Shown piece by piece: positions 35,733-45,593 of a DNA stretch of 47,354 nt; the stretch's first letter is position 1; every line of letters begins with the position of its first letter. Below the pieces are notes generated by a model. It was given only the letters and a program-made list of their open reading frames with translations, made no database searches and had not been told where the DNA came from. The stretch is taken from contig JAKFDA010000041.1 in assembly GCA_036676355.1 (NCBI GenBank), forward strand, positions 1 through 47,354. Reading direction: 5' to 3'. A program made the position numbers and the translations under genes. The DNA is from ZC4RG42 sp036676355. Its GTDB lineage: Bacteria; Pseudomonadota; Gammaproteobacteria; Burkholderiales; SG8-39.

Positions 35733-36161
35733 TTACACATCCACGACGGTTTGGGCGCACCACATGCCGTCCGCTTCGCGGGCGACGCGCAAGCTGGTGA
35801 AGGTGGCGCCTTTGGTTTCGACAGCGGGGTGGTGCAATGTTCGGTCGACCGGTTCGCCCCAGGCGTGACCATGGAGCCGCGTGCCGTCGATTGCGACCGC
35901 GAAGCGGCTGAACAGCATGTTGCGCACCGCCATTTCATAAATGATTGCGTTCAGCCATGCCGTGAAGAGCAGTTCGTCATCCGGGGCTTCGCATTCGATG
36001 GGGACTTCCTCGTTCGATGCGACGAACTTGGGATCGGTGATCACGGCAGTCATGGCGAGCGCCGCCTGCTCGAACGCTTCGCCTTTCGTCATGCCGAAGC
36101 CGCGCACGCCCATATCGGCCTCATGCGGGTACAACTCCCAATGCGGCGCCTTGCTCGTCAT
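35733..36161 (-). CDS. Archease, RtcB activator
   Basis: A 142-residue archease, which accelerates RtcB guanylation. Typical marks: YPHEADMGVRGFGMTKGEAF, FEQAALAMTAVITDP, DELLFTAWLNAIIYEMAVRN and the C-terminal KGATFTSLRVAREADGMWCA ending in VVDV. GGAG 6 bp upstream supports ATG 36161. First gene of the RNA-repair operon, divergent from the hibernation-factor gene across a 209-bp region holding an FNR-type box. Confidence 0.93.
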   Translation of the reverse strand: MTSKAPHWELYPHEADMGVRGFGMTKGEAFEQAALAMTAVITDPKFVASNEEVPIECEAPDDELLFTAWLNAIIYEMAVRNMLFSRFAVAIDGTRLHGHAWGEPVDRTLHHPAVETKGATFTSLRVAREADGMWCAQTVVDV

Positions 36162-36258
36162 CCGACGCTCCGTGAAGGTTCGTAATAGCGGCTCGATTTA
36201 GATTCACGCTTACGCGCGACACCTCACGCGCGCGACGGGATGATGGATTGCGCGAGGA

Positions 36259-36299
36259 TTGAGACACATCAACCAGCGGGGCGCGTAAAGTCCTATAAA
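36259..36299 (+). promoter_or_regulatory. FNR/CRP-type box and -10 before the hibernation factor
   Basis: TTGAGACACATCAA (36259-36272) matches TTGAT-N4-ATCAA with one mismatch. TATAAA at 36294-36299 is 22 bp downstream, identical in spacing to the site at 30940. The expected start site is near 36306, giving a leader of about 65 nt to GTG 36371. No matching -10 is seen on the minus strand toward archease. Confidence 0.7.
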
Positions 36300-36370
36300 G
36301 AAGTTGTCGCAGCGTCCCGATGGCGGGATTGATGGTCAGCGCCACGGAACGACCACCTAAGGAGGTTCCC

Positions 36371-36925
36371 GTGCAAGTACCTCTCCAGATCACCATTCGC
36401 GACATGGAGCATTCCGACGCGATCAACGGCAACATCCGGCAACGCGCGGAGCGCCTGGAGCGGCTCCATCCGCGGATAACGAGTTGCCGGGTCGCGATCG
36501 AAAAACTCAATAAACATTCCACCCAAGGCCAGCAGTTCCAGGTGCGTGTTGATGTGCGCGCACCCGGCCGTAGCGAAATCATTTCCACGCGACACCACCA
36601 CGAGGATGTCTATGTGGCGATCCGGGACGCCTTCGATGCGGTGGGGCGACGGCTGGAGGACACGGTACGCGAGCAGCGCGGCAAGGTGAAGCATCACGAA
36701 ATCACGCAGCACGGTAAGGTCGCGCGAATCTTCGCGGATGAGGGATACGGCTTCATCGAGGCTGACGATGGCGGAGAGTTTTACTTCAGCCGCGAGAACG
36801 TGGCGCACCCTTCGTTCGATGAACTCGATATCGGTACGCCGGTGCATTTCCTCAGGGAAATGGCCGTGGAAGGTTCCCGGGCGAAGCGGGTGACGGTGTC
36901 AGACATGACGAATAACACCTTGTAG
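36371..36925 (+). CDS. Ribosome hibernation factor fused to a cold-shock domain
   Basis: A 184-residue protein. Residues 1-105 resemble HPF/RaiA, which binds the 30S decoding centre and silences ribosomes: ITIRDMEHSDAINGNIRQRA, CRVAIEKLNKH, HHHEDVYVAIRDAFDAVGRR. Residues 115-184 form a cold-shock domain with GKVARIFADEGYGFIEADDG (RNP1-like) and EFYFSRENV (RNP2-like), which binds single-stranded RNA. The start is GTG 36371, with AAGGAGG 5 bp upstream; the in-frame start at 36320 has no such site. Controlled by an FNR-type promoter; ends 6 bp from the convergent hydrolase. Confidence 0.93.
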   Translation: MQVPLQITIRDMEHSDAINGNIRQRAERLERLHPRITSCRVAIEKLNKHSTQGQQFQVRVDVRAPGRSEIISTRHHHEDVYVAIRDAFDAVGRRLEDTVREQRGKVKHHEITQHGKVARIFADEGYGFIEADDGGEFYFSRENVAHPSFDELDIGTPVHFLREMAVEGSRAKRVTVSDMTNNTL

Positions 36926-36931
36926 CCGCCA

Positions 36932-37591
36932 TCACACGCTATGGGCGCGATCCTCCGCGAAATGACGGATGAACCATTCGGCGGCAAGCCGCGCCACCTC
37001 GTCCAGGGCGCCGGGCTCCTCGAAAAGGTGTGTCGCACCCGGAACGATGATCAGTGACACCTTGCAGTGCACAAGCGCGTCGCGGGCCGATTCGTTCAAT
37101 TCGATGACCCCCATATCCCGACCGCCCACGAGGAGCAGTGTCGGTGCATGAACCTTATTGAGGAATCGCGGGCCGGTGAGATCCGGGCGGCCGCCGCGCG
37201 AAACGACCGCGCGAATCGCTTGCGGCATCTGCGCGGCGACACGCAGCGCGGAAGCGGCGCCGGTACTGGCGCCAAAGAGCCCGACAGGTATATCGGCAGT
37301 CAGATGATGGCCGCCGATGAATTGCACTGCGTGTTGCAAGCGCTCGGTCAGCAAGCTGATGTCGAATCGGTTCGCGTACGTCCGGTCTTCCTCCGGCGTC
37401 AGCAGATCGAGCAGCAGTGTGCCCATGCCTTGATCGCGCAGCACGCCGGCGACGAACTGATTGCGGGGCGAATGGCGTCCGGAGCCGCTGCCATGCGAAA
37501 AGATGACGACGCCCTGGGCGTCGGTAGGCACGTCGAGGACGCCTTCGATCAGAGCGTTGCTTGCGGGGATGGATACAAGCTGTGGGCTCAT
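36932..37591 (-). CDS. Dienelactone-hydrolase-like alpha/beta hydrolase
   Basis: A 219-residue alpha/beta hydrolase of the dienelactone-hydrolase group. Motifs: VVIFSHGSGSGRHSPRNQFV, LLLDLLTPEEDR, nucleophile elbow GLFGASTGAASAL, VVSRGGRPDL, LLLVGGRDMGV and the late ATHLFEEPGAL with the catalytic His. In many bacteria this domain is fused to the PRTase type found here at 31012, so the two products may work together. AGGAGG 5 bp upstream supports ATG 37591. Confidence 0.9.
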   Translation of the reverse strand: MSPQLVSIPASNALIEGVLDVPTDAQGVVIFSHGSGSGRHSPRNQFVAGVLRDQGMGTLLLDLLTPEEDRTYANRFDISLLTERLQHAVQFIGGHHLTADIPVGLFGASTGAASALRVAAQMPQAIRAVVSRGGRPDLTGPRFLNKVHAPTLLLVGGRDMGVIELNESARDALVHCKVSLIIVPGATHLFEEPGALDEVARLAAEWFIRHFAEDRAHSV

Positions 37592-37749
37592 CGCGCCTCC
37601 TGGCAACGTGGAAAGTCTTTCTTGATTTATAGCGCACGCGTTGTCCGTACCAAACCACTTTTATCGCGCTCCACGCGGACAGCGCATTGCGAAAAGCCCG
37701 GCATTGGCAAACGAAGATATGCGTCGACAGCAATCTGAAAGGCGACGGC

Positions 37750-40554
37750 ATGAGCGCGGCGACCATTGAACGCGCCGGCGACGCACAGCGACTGCTGCAC
37801 GTCATCGACGTTATGCTGGCGGAGTTGCGAGGTTCAACCGCACCGCCGGCGACGCTCGAGGCGAATCTTGAGCGCGACCTCGGCATCGACAGCCTTGCGC
37901 GCGTAGAACTCATTATTCGCATCGAATCGACGTTCGGCGTGCATCTGCCGGACGAATACGCTCTGACGGCCGAGACCGCGCAGGAATTGCTCCAGGCCAT
38001 CGCTGCCGGCTTGCCGCAGAGCGCCGGAGTGGAAGAACAGCCGATCCTCGCGCCGGTCTTCGACACCGCTGAAGGGCCGAGCGAACCACGACAGTGCGCC
38101 ACATTGATCGAAGTCCTCGACTGGCACGCGGCGAACCATCCCGACCGCGGGCATCTCACACTTATCGATGCGGCGCCCACCGTTGAAACATTGAGTTATG
38201 CGGCGCTCGCGAGCGAAGCGCGAGGGGTCGCCGGCAGCTTACGAGCGCTGGGCCTGGCGCCCGGAGAAACGGTCGCAATCATGTTGCCGACCTGCCGCTC
38301 ATTTTTCACCGTGTTTATGGGTGCGCTGTGCGCAGGAGTTGTGCCGGTGCCGCTTTATCCGCCATTCCGGCCATCGCAGGTCGAAGAGCATCTGCGTCGA
38401 CAATTGCGCATCATGGAGAACTGTCGGGCGGCAGTACTTGTTACGGATGCGCGAACATCGACGGTTGCGCACTTATTACGTGCCTCGGCGGGCCAGTTGC
38501 GTCACGCAGTAACGGCTGAAGCACTGTGCGCGAAAGGACAATTGCCATCGTGCGCAAAGGTGAACAAGGAGCAGACCGCGCTGCTGCAATACACCTCAGG
38601 CAGTACCGGCCACCCCAAGGGGGTGGTGCTGAGCCACGCGAATCTGCTTGCCAACATCCGCGCCATGGGGAAGGCGGTGGCGATCACTCAGCATGATGTC
38701 TTCGTAAGCTGGCTGCCGCTGTATCACGACATGGGTTTGATCGGCGCCTGGCTCGGCACGCTTTATTACGGCGTGCCGCTCTACATCATGCCGCCACAAT
38801 CGTTCATTGCGCGGCCGTCGCGCTGGCTGAAAGCCATGCACCGTTATCGCGGCACGCTGTCGGCCGGTCCGAATTTCGCGTATGAAATTCTCGCTTCCAA
38901 AGTGCGTGATGAAGATTTGGCGGGCCTGGATTTACGCGCGTGGCGCGTCGCCTTCAACGGCGCAGAACCGGTGCGCGCCTCGACCATCGAGCGCTTCAGC
39001 AAACGGTTCGCGAAATACGGCTTCGATACGCGAGCCATGATGCCGGTGTATGGGCTCGCTGAGTCCGCGGTGGGATTGACGTTTCCTGCTCTCGATAGCG
39101 TTCCGCATGTGGAACGCATCGACACGAAGGTGCTTGCGCGCGATGGACGCGCCGCGCCGATCGCGCCTGAAATGCCGGGCATGCGCGTCGTTTCGTGCGG
39201 CGCGCCGCTGCCGGGTTACGAGGTGCGTGTCGTCGATGCAACCGACCGTGAAGTGCAGGAGCGCGTCGAGGGTCATGTGCAATTTCGCGGGCCATCGGCA
39301 ACCAGCGGCTATTTCGCGAATGAAGCTGCCAGTCAGGCGCTATTTCACGGGCCATGGCTCGATACCGGCGATGTCGGCTACATCGCCGGGGGCGAGCTCT
39401 TCCTGACGAGCCGCGAGAAAGATCTGATCATCCGCGGCGGCCACAACATCCACCCATACGACCTCGAGGAGGCGATTGCTGATCTCGACGGCATCCGGCG
39501 AGGCGGTGTGGCCGTGTTCGGTGCCATAGACCGCGCCTCGGGCACCGACCGTGTCGTGGTGCTCGCTGAAACAAGGAGCGCGGACGCTGCGCAACAGCAG
39601 CGCTTGCGGGCCCGCATCGCCGAACTGGCGATCGCACACATCGGCATCCCGGCGGACGACATCATCGTGACGCCGTCCCGGGTCGTGCCGAAAACGTCAA
39701 GCGGAAAAATCCGACGCGCCGCCTGTCGGGAGCTTTACGAGCGCGGTGCGCTGAGCGGAACGCCTCGCCCCGTATGGCTGCAATTCGCTCGCTTGGCCGC
39801 CAGCGGCGTCGTGGCATACGGGCGAAGCGCCATGCGCGCGGTACTGCGCATTTCGTACGCGGGGTATTTGTGGACGGTGTTTCTGGCCGTCGGAGCGGTC
39901 GGCACGGCGTTATGCCTGCTGTTACCCGGCCTGCACCGGCGGCGCCGTTGCGCGCAGCGTTTGGCGCGCGGACTCGTTTCCCTGGCCGGCATACCCGTCA
40001 CGGTTGACGGCGAGGAGCATCTCGCGCCAACCACGCGTGCTATTTACGTCGCCAACCACGCCAGCTACATCGACGCGATCGTCCTGACCGCGGTGCTGCC
40101 GGCAGATATCGCCTTCACCGCCAAGCGCGAGTTCCTCGTACAACCATTCATCCGGCTGATGTTTGCGCGGTTGGGCGTGCGCTATGTCGCGCGCTTCGAA
40201 GCGGAGCAGGGCATCGACGATGTCGATGCCCTGGTTGCCGCCGCGCGGCAAGGCGAGTCACTGGTGTTTTTTCCAGAAGGCGGATTTTCCAGGATGCCGG
40301 GTCTCGCACCTTTTCATATGGGGGCGTTCGTCGTCGCCACTCGCACCCGCATACCCGTCGTGCCGGTCGTCATTCGCGGCACGCGTTCGGTATTGCGTGC
40401 GGATTCCTGGTTTCCGCGTCGGCACGCAGTCAAGGTTCACATGGAACCGCCGCAAGGTGCAGAAGCGACGGATTGGCAGGCGGCCATCGCATTACGCAAT
40501 GTGACGCGCCGCGTGATGCTGGAACGCTGTGGCGAGCCGGACTTGACCAACTGA
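37750..40554 (+). CDS. ACP - acyl-AMP ligase - PlsC acyltransferase fusion
   Basis: A 934-residue three-part enzyme. Residues 10-85: acyl carrier domain with RDLGIDSLARVEL (phosphopantetheine Ser about 48). Residues 105-650: adenylate-forming ligase like fatty-acyl-AMP ligases (YTSGSTGHPKGVVLSH from residue 281, FVSWLPLYHDMGLIG, GLAESAVGLTFP, LDTGDVGYI, late KTSSGKIRR). Residues 700-730: one membrane helix. Residues 745-930: PlsC with NHASYID (HX4D, His about 770) and FPEGGFSR. It could activate a fatty acid, load it on its own ACP and pass it to a lysophospholipid. The order is the reverse of Aas. Start ATG 37750 with AAAGG upstream. Confidence 0.9.
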   Translation: MSAATIERAGDAQRLLHVIDVMLAELRGSTAPPATLEANLERDLGIDSLARVELIIRIESTFGVHLPDEYALTAETAQELLQAIAAGLPQSAGVEEQPILAPVFDTAEGPSEPRQCATLIEVLDWHAANHPDRGHLTLIDAAPTVETLSYAALASEARGVAGSLRALGLAPGETVAIMLPTCRSFFTVFMGALCAGVVPVPLYPPFRPSQVEEHLRRQLRIMENCRAAVLVTDARTSTVAHLLRASAGQLRHAVTAEALCAKGQLPSCAKVNKEQTALLQYTSGSTGHPKGVVLSHANLLANIRAMGKAVAITQHDVFVSWLPLYHDMGLIGAWLGTLYYGVPLYIMPPQSFIARPSRWLKAMHRYRGTLSAGPNFAYEILASKVRDEDLAGLDLRAWRVAFNGAEPVRASTIERFSKRFAKYGFDTRAMMPVYGLAESAVGLTFPALDSVPHVERIDTKVLARDGRAAPIAPEMPGMRVVSCGAPLPGYEVRVVDATDREVQERVEGHVQFRGPSATSGYFANEAASQALFHGPWLDTGDVGYIAGGELFLTSREKDLIIRGGHNIHPYDLEEAIADLDGIRRGGVAVFGAIDRASGTDRVVVLAETRSADAAQQQRLRARIAELAIAHIGIPADDIIVTPSRVVPKTSSGKIRRAACRELYERGALSGTPRPVWLQFARLAASGVVAYGRSAMRAVLRISYAGYLWTVFLAVGAVGTALCLLLPGLHRRRRCAQRLARGLVSLAGIPVTVDGEEHLAPTTRAIYVANHASYIDAIVLTAVLPADIAFTAKREFLVQPFIRLMFARLGVRYVARFEAEQGIDDVDALVAAARQGESLVFFPEGGFSRMPGLAPFHMGAFVVATRTRIPVVPVVIRGTRSVLRADSWFPRRHAVKVHMEPPQGAEATDWQAAIALRNVTRRVMLERCGEPDLTN

Positions 40555-40587
40555 GCTTTCGAGCGTGTGGGAATGCAATTCGCTTGC

Positions 40588-40603
40588 AGCGATTGTTATC
40601 GCT
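40588..40603. other. Perfect short palindrome upstream of the GYD gene
   Basis: AGCGAT and ATCGCT flank TGTT, 19 bp before ATG 40622. It could be an operator or a small RNA hairpin between the fusion gene and the GYD gene; no T-run follows. Confidence 0.3.
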
Positions 40604-40621
40604 CTGCACGAAGGACCGACC

Positions 40622-40930
40622 ATGCCGACTTTCATCATGCTTACGCGAGTCTCGGTGGAATCACTCCATCAGCCGAAATCTCTCGACACACTCGAGCGAC
40701 ATGCCATCGATCAGATCCGCAAGGAATGTCCGGACGTCGAATGGCAGGGCAACTACGCCGTGCTCGGACCTTATGACTACGTCGATATCTTCAAGGCACC
40801 TGACCTTGAAACGGCGACTCGGGTGTCTATCCTTATACGAAGCTATGGGCACGCATACTCCGAAATCTGGCCGGCGCTGGAATGGCCGGAATTCAAGGCG
40901 TTGATACACGATCAGTCGCCGTCGCCCTAA
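40622..40930 (+). CDS. GYD-domain protein
   Basis: A 102-residue protein matching the GYD domain, a small ferredoxin-like fold of unknown function. It begins MPTFIMLTRVSVESLHQPKS and has the family core YAVLGPYDYVDIFKAPDLET, where GPYDYV stands for the name-giving GxYD. GAAGGA upstream supports ATG 40622 over the open extension to 40565. It lies 67 bp after the fusion gene, probably in the same transcript. Confidence 0.88.
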   Translation: MPTFIMLTRVSVESLHQPKSLDTLERHAIDQIRKECPDVEWQGNYAVLGPYDYVDIFKAPDLETATRVSILIRSYGHAYSEIWPALEWPEFKALIHDQSPSP

Positions 40931-40972
40931 GCGCGGCGATAAGCAAGTATCCGCTTGCGATGCAAGAAGCCG

Positions 40973-41191
40973 ATGACATCCGACACGACAACGGAATGGT
41001 GCCCGCAATGCGAGCGCTGGGTGAACTGGGATGAGAGTCGGGCCGGATGTGCGGCATTGCATCGATGTCACGCACCGGGATGTCCGCTCGCACACCTGTT
41101 CGGAATGATCGAGGACGAACAAGGCAAGGCGGAGGGCATGACGGAAATCATTAACGACCGGGATGGCTGGGCGGTCGAGACCAGGGATTAG
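40973..41191 (+). CDS. Small cysteine-rich protein
   Basis: A 72-residue protein with CPQCERWVNW near the N-terminus and C...HRCHAPGCPLAHLFG, giving five Cys and two His that could form a zinc site. The rest is acidic. No family recognised. ATG 40973 is chosen; ATG 40955 is in frame. The ribosome-binding site is weak. The putative metal motif and position in a same-strand run make it probably real. Confidence 0.55.
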   Translation: MTSDTTTEWCPQCERWVNWDESRAGCAALHRCHAPGCPLAHLFGMIEDEQGKAEGMTEIINDRDGWAVETRD

Positions 41192-41305
41192 CGGCGGCGG
41201 TAGGGCCGGGGATATCGTTTGTCACATGGAGTGTGCAGAAGACCCGGCACCCGGCAAAGCGCGGTCGGCAACAGAGGTTCCCTTGAATTAGACGCAGAGG
41301 CCTAT

Positions 41306-41767
41306 ATGAAGATCGGAGAGATTTGTACCCGGGAAGTCGTCGTTGCGGAGAAAACGTTGACGCTGCCGCAGGTGGCGCATCTTATGCGTGAGTACCACGT
41401 CGGAAGTGTGGTCGTCGTTGAGGACGCACCAGAGGGACGAGTGCCGGTGGGCATCGTCACCGATCGCGACATCGTCATTGCCGTGGTTGGTAAAGACGTT
41501 GCGGCGCAGAACATCGCGGTCTGGGAAATCATGGGCCCCCGCCTGTTAAGCGTCGGCGAGGATGATTCTGTGCTCGACGCGATATCGATCATGCGGCACG
41601 AAGGCGTGCGGCGGCTTCCCGTACTCGTCTCCAAAGGGCCCGCCAAAGGCACCCTTGCCGGCATTGCGACGTTGGACGACGCACTCGAAATCGTCGCCGA
41701 ACAACTCAACGATCTTGCCTCCGTCGTCTCGCGGGAGCGCTCCCGCGAAGAGAAAATCAGACGCTGA
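41306..41767 (+). CDS. CBS-pair protein B
   Basis: A 153-residue protein of two CBS motifs: LPQVAHLMREYHVGSVVVVE with VGIVTDRDIVIAVVG, and SVLDAISIMRHEGVRRLPVL with GIATLDDALEIV. It binds adenine nucleotides by family precedent and is a paralogue of the protein at 22974. AGAGG 5 bp upstream supports ATG 41306. It stands before the acetyl-CoA operon, so it could sense energy charge for that block (inference). Confidence 0.92.
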   Translation: MKIGEICTREVVVAEKTLTLPQVAHLMREYHVGSVVVVEDAPEGRVPVGIVTDRDIVIAVVGKDVAAQNIAVWEIMGPRLLSVGEDDSVLDAISIMRHEGVRRLPVLVSKGPAKGTLAGIATLDDALEIVAEQLNDLASVVSRERSREEKIRR

Positions 41768-41836
41768 CGTGCACACAGCTGTCGGGTTATTTGCGTCCTC
41801 TTGCGCCGCTGAAGGGCGGTGGGGTCGCGATCCGCG

Positions 41837-43587
<1,751 letters not shown>

Positions 43588-43591
<4 letters not shown>

Positions 43592-45591
43592 GCGAGTCCA
43601 CCATCAAACCGCATCTCAGTCGCGCCCATGCGATCGAATTATTTACGCAGATGGTCCGTATTCGGCGTTTCGAAGACAAGTGTGCGGAGCTGTACACCCA
43701 GGGAAAGATTCGCGGCTTCCTCCATCTGTATGACGGCGAGGAAGCCATAGCCGTCGGCGTGATCCCGGTGCTGCAGGAAGGAGACCGGGTGGTCGCGACC
43801 TATCGCGAACATGCGCATGCATTGATGCGCGGCGTATCGATGGGTTCAGTGATGGCGGAAATGTTCGGCAAGTGGGAAGGCTGCTCGGGTGGACGCGGCG
43901 GCTCGATGCATTTGTTCAGCAGCGCAGCAAACCTGTACGGCGGCAACGCAATCGTCGGTGGCGGGCTGCCGCTCGCGGTGGGCCTGGCGCTGGCCGACAA
44001 GATGCGCAGTGAAGACCGCATCACGGCCTGCTTCTTCGGTGAAGGCGCGGTCGCCGAAGGCGAATTTCATGAAAGCCTCAACCTCGCCTCGCTGTGGGAT
44101 CTGCCCGTGCTGTTCGTGTGCGAGAACAATAAGTACGCCATGGGCACCGCGCTGGCGCGTTCCGAAGCTGAGACCGCCATGCACATCAAAGCTCGTAGCT
44201 ACGCCATCGCAAGCGAGGCGGTGGACGGCATGGATGTCATCGCCGTCGAGGCCGCCACGCGGCGCGCGCTCGAAGTCATGCGTCAGACGCATGAGCCTTA
44301 TTTTCTCGAGTGCCATACCTACCGCTTCCGTGCACATTCGATGTTCGATGCGCAGCTTTATCGCGACAAGGCTGAAGTCGAGGAATGGCGCAAGAAGGGG
44401 CCGATCGTACGTTTTCAAGGTTGGCTCGAACGCAACGGTATGATTCATTCCGACGAAGTCGCGCGCATCGAGTCGCAGGTACACGATGAGATCGAGGAGG
44501 CCGTGGCGTTCGCGGAAGCAGGAACGCTGGAGCCGGTCGAGAATCTGCTTCGGCATGTGTATGCGCCTGAGCGGCCCGCGCCGCCGCCCGCAATCACGCC
44601 CGCCGCGGAGACGGTGGAGATCACGTATCGAGAAGCGGTCAAGGCGGCGATCGTCGACGCCCTGCAGCGTGACGAGCGCACTTTCCTGATGGGCGAGGAT
44701 GTGGGGCGTTACGGCGGCTGCTATGCCGTCAGCAAGGGGCTCCTCAATCAGTTCGGTCCCGAGCGCATACGCGACACGCCGCTGTCCGAATCGGCGTTTA
44801 CCGGCGCCGGCATCGGTGCGGCGGCTGCCGGCATGCGGCCCGTCGTCGAAGTCATGACCTGCAATTTCTCGCTGCTTGCCCTTGATCAGATCCTCAACAG
44901 CGCCGCGACCTTGCGGCACATGTCGAACGGCCAGTTCGGCGTACCGCTGGTGATCCGCATGGCGACTGGTGCGGGTCGTCAATTGGCGGCGCAACATTCG
45001 CACAGTCTCGAAGGCTGGTATGCGCACATCCCCGGCATCCGAGTTCTCGCACCTGCGACGCTGGAAGACGCGCGCGGCATGCTGTGGACGGCGCTGGAAG
45101 ACCCGGACCCGGTGCTGATTTTCGAGAATGTCATGCTCTACAACCGCAGCGGCTCGCTGGCAGTGAATGCGGGGCCGGTGGAGATCGATTGCGCCGCGGT
45201 GCGCCGTGTGGGCACGGACATCTCGCTCATCACTTACGGCGGATCGCTGTACAAAACGCTCGACGCCGCGGAGCAATTGGCCAGGGAAGGCATCGCGGCC
45301 GAAGTCGTCGATCTGCGAACACTGCGGCCGCTCGATCATGAAACCATAATCGCCTCGGTGCGCAAGACGCGGCGCGCGTTGATGGTTGATGAAGGCTGGC
45401 GCTCGGGCAGCATCGCCGCGGAAATCGGCATGCGCATCGTCGAGGCTGCATTTTTCGAACTCGACGCGCCGCTCGGACGCGTATGCAGCGTCGAAGTGCC
45501 CATTCCTTACGCGCGCCATCTCGAAGAGGCGTCGATTCCGCAGACCGCAAAAATAACGGCGGCCGCGAAAGCGCTTCTGGGAGCACATTGA
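43588..45591 (+). CDS. Fused E1 alpha-beta of a 2-oxoacid dehydrogenase
   Basis: A 667-residue single-chain E1, thiamine-diphosphate dependent, probably for pyruvate (acetyl-transferring) or acetoin. Residues 1-325 equal E1 alpha: FTQMVRIRRFEDKCAELYTQ, GKIRGFLHLYDGEEA, YGGNAIVGGGLPLAVGLALA, ThDP site GEGAVAEGEFHESLN (from residue 151). Residues 343-667 equal E1 beta: LMGEDVGRYGGCYAVSKGLL, AFTGAGIGAAAAGMRPVVEV, SLEGWYAHIPGIRVLAPATL, PIPYARHLEEASIP. Usually these are two genes. Coupled to acsA by overlap; E2 follows 2 bp after its stop. Confidence 0.93.
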
Positions 45592-45593
45592 CC

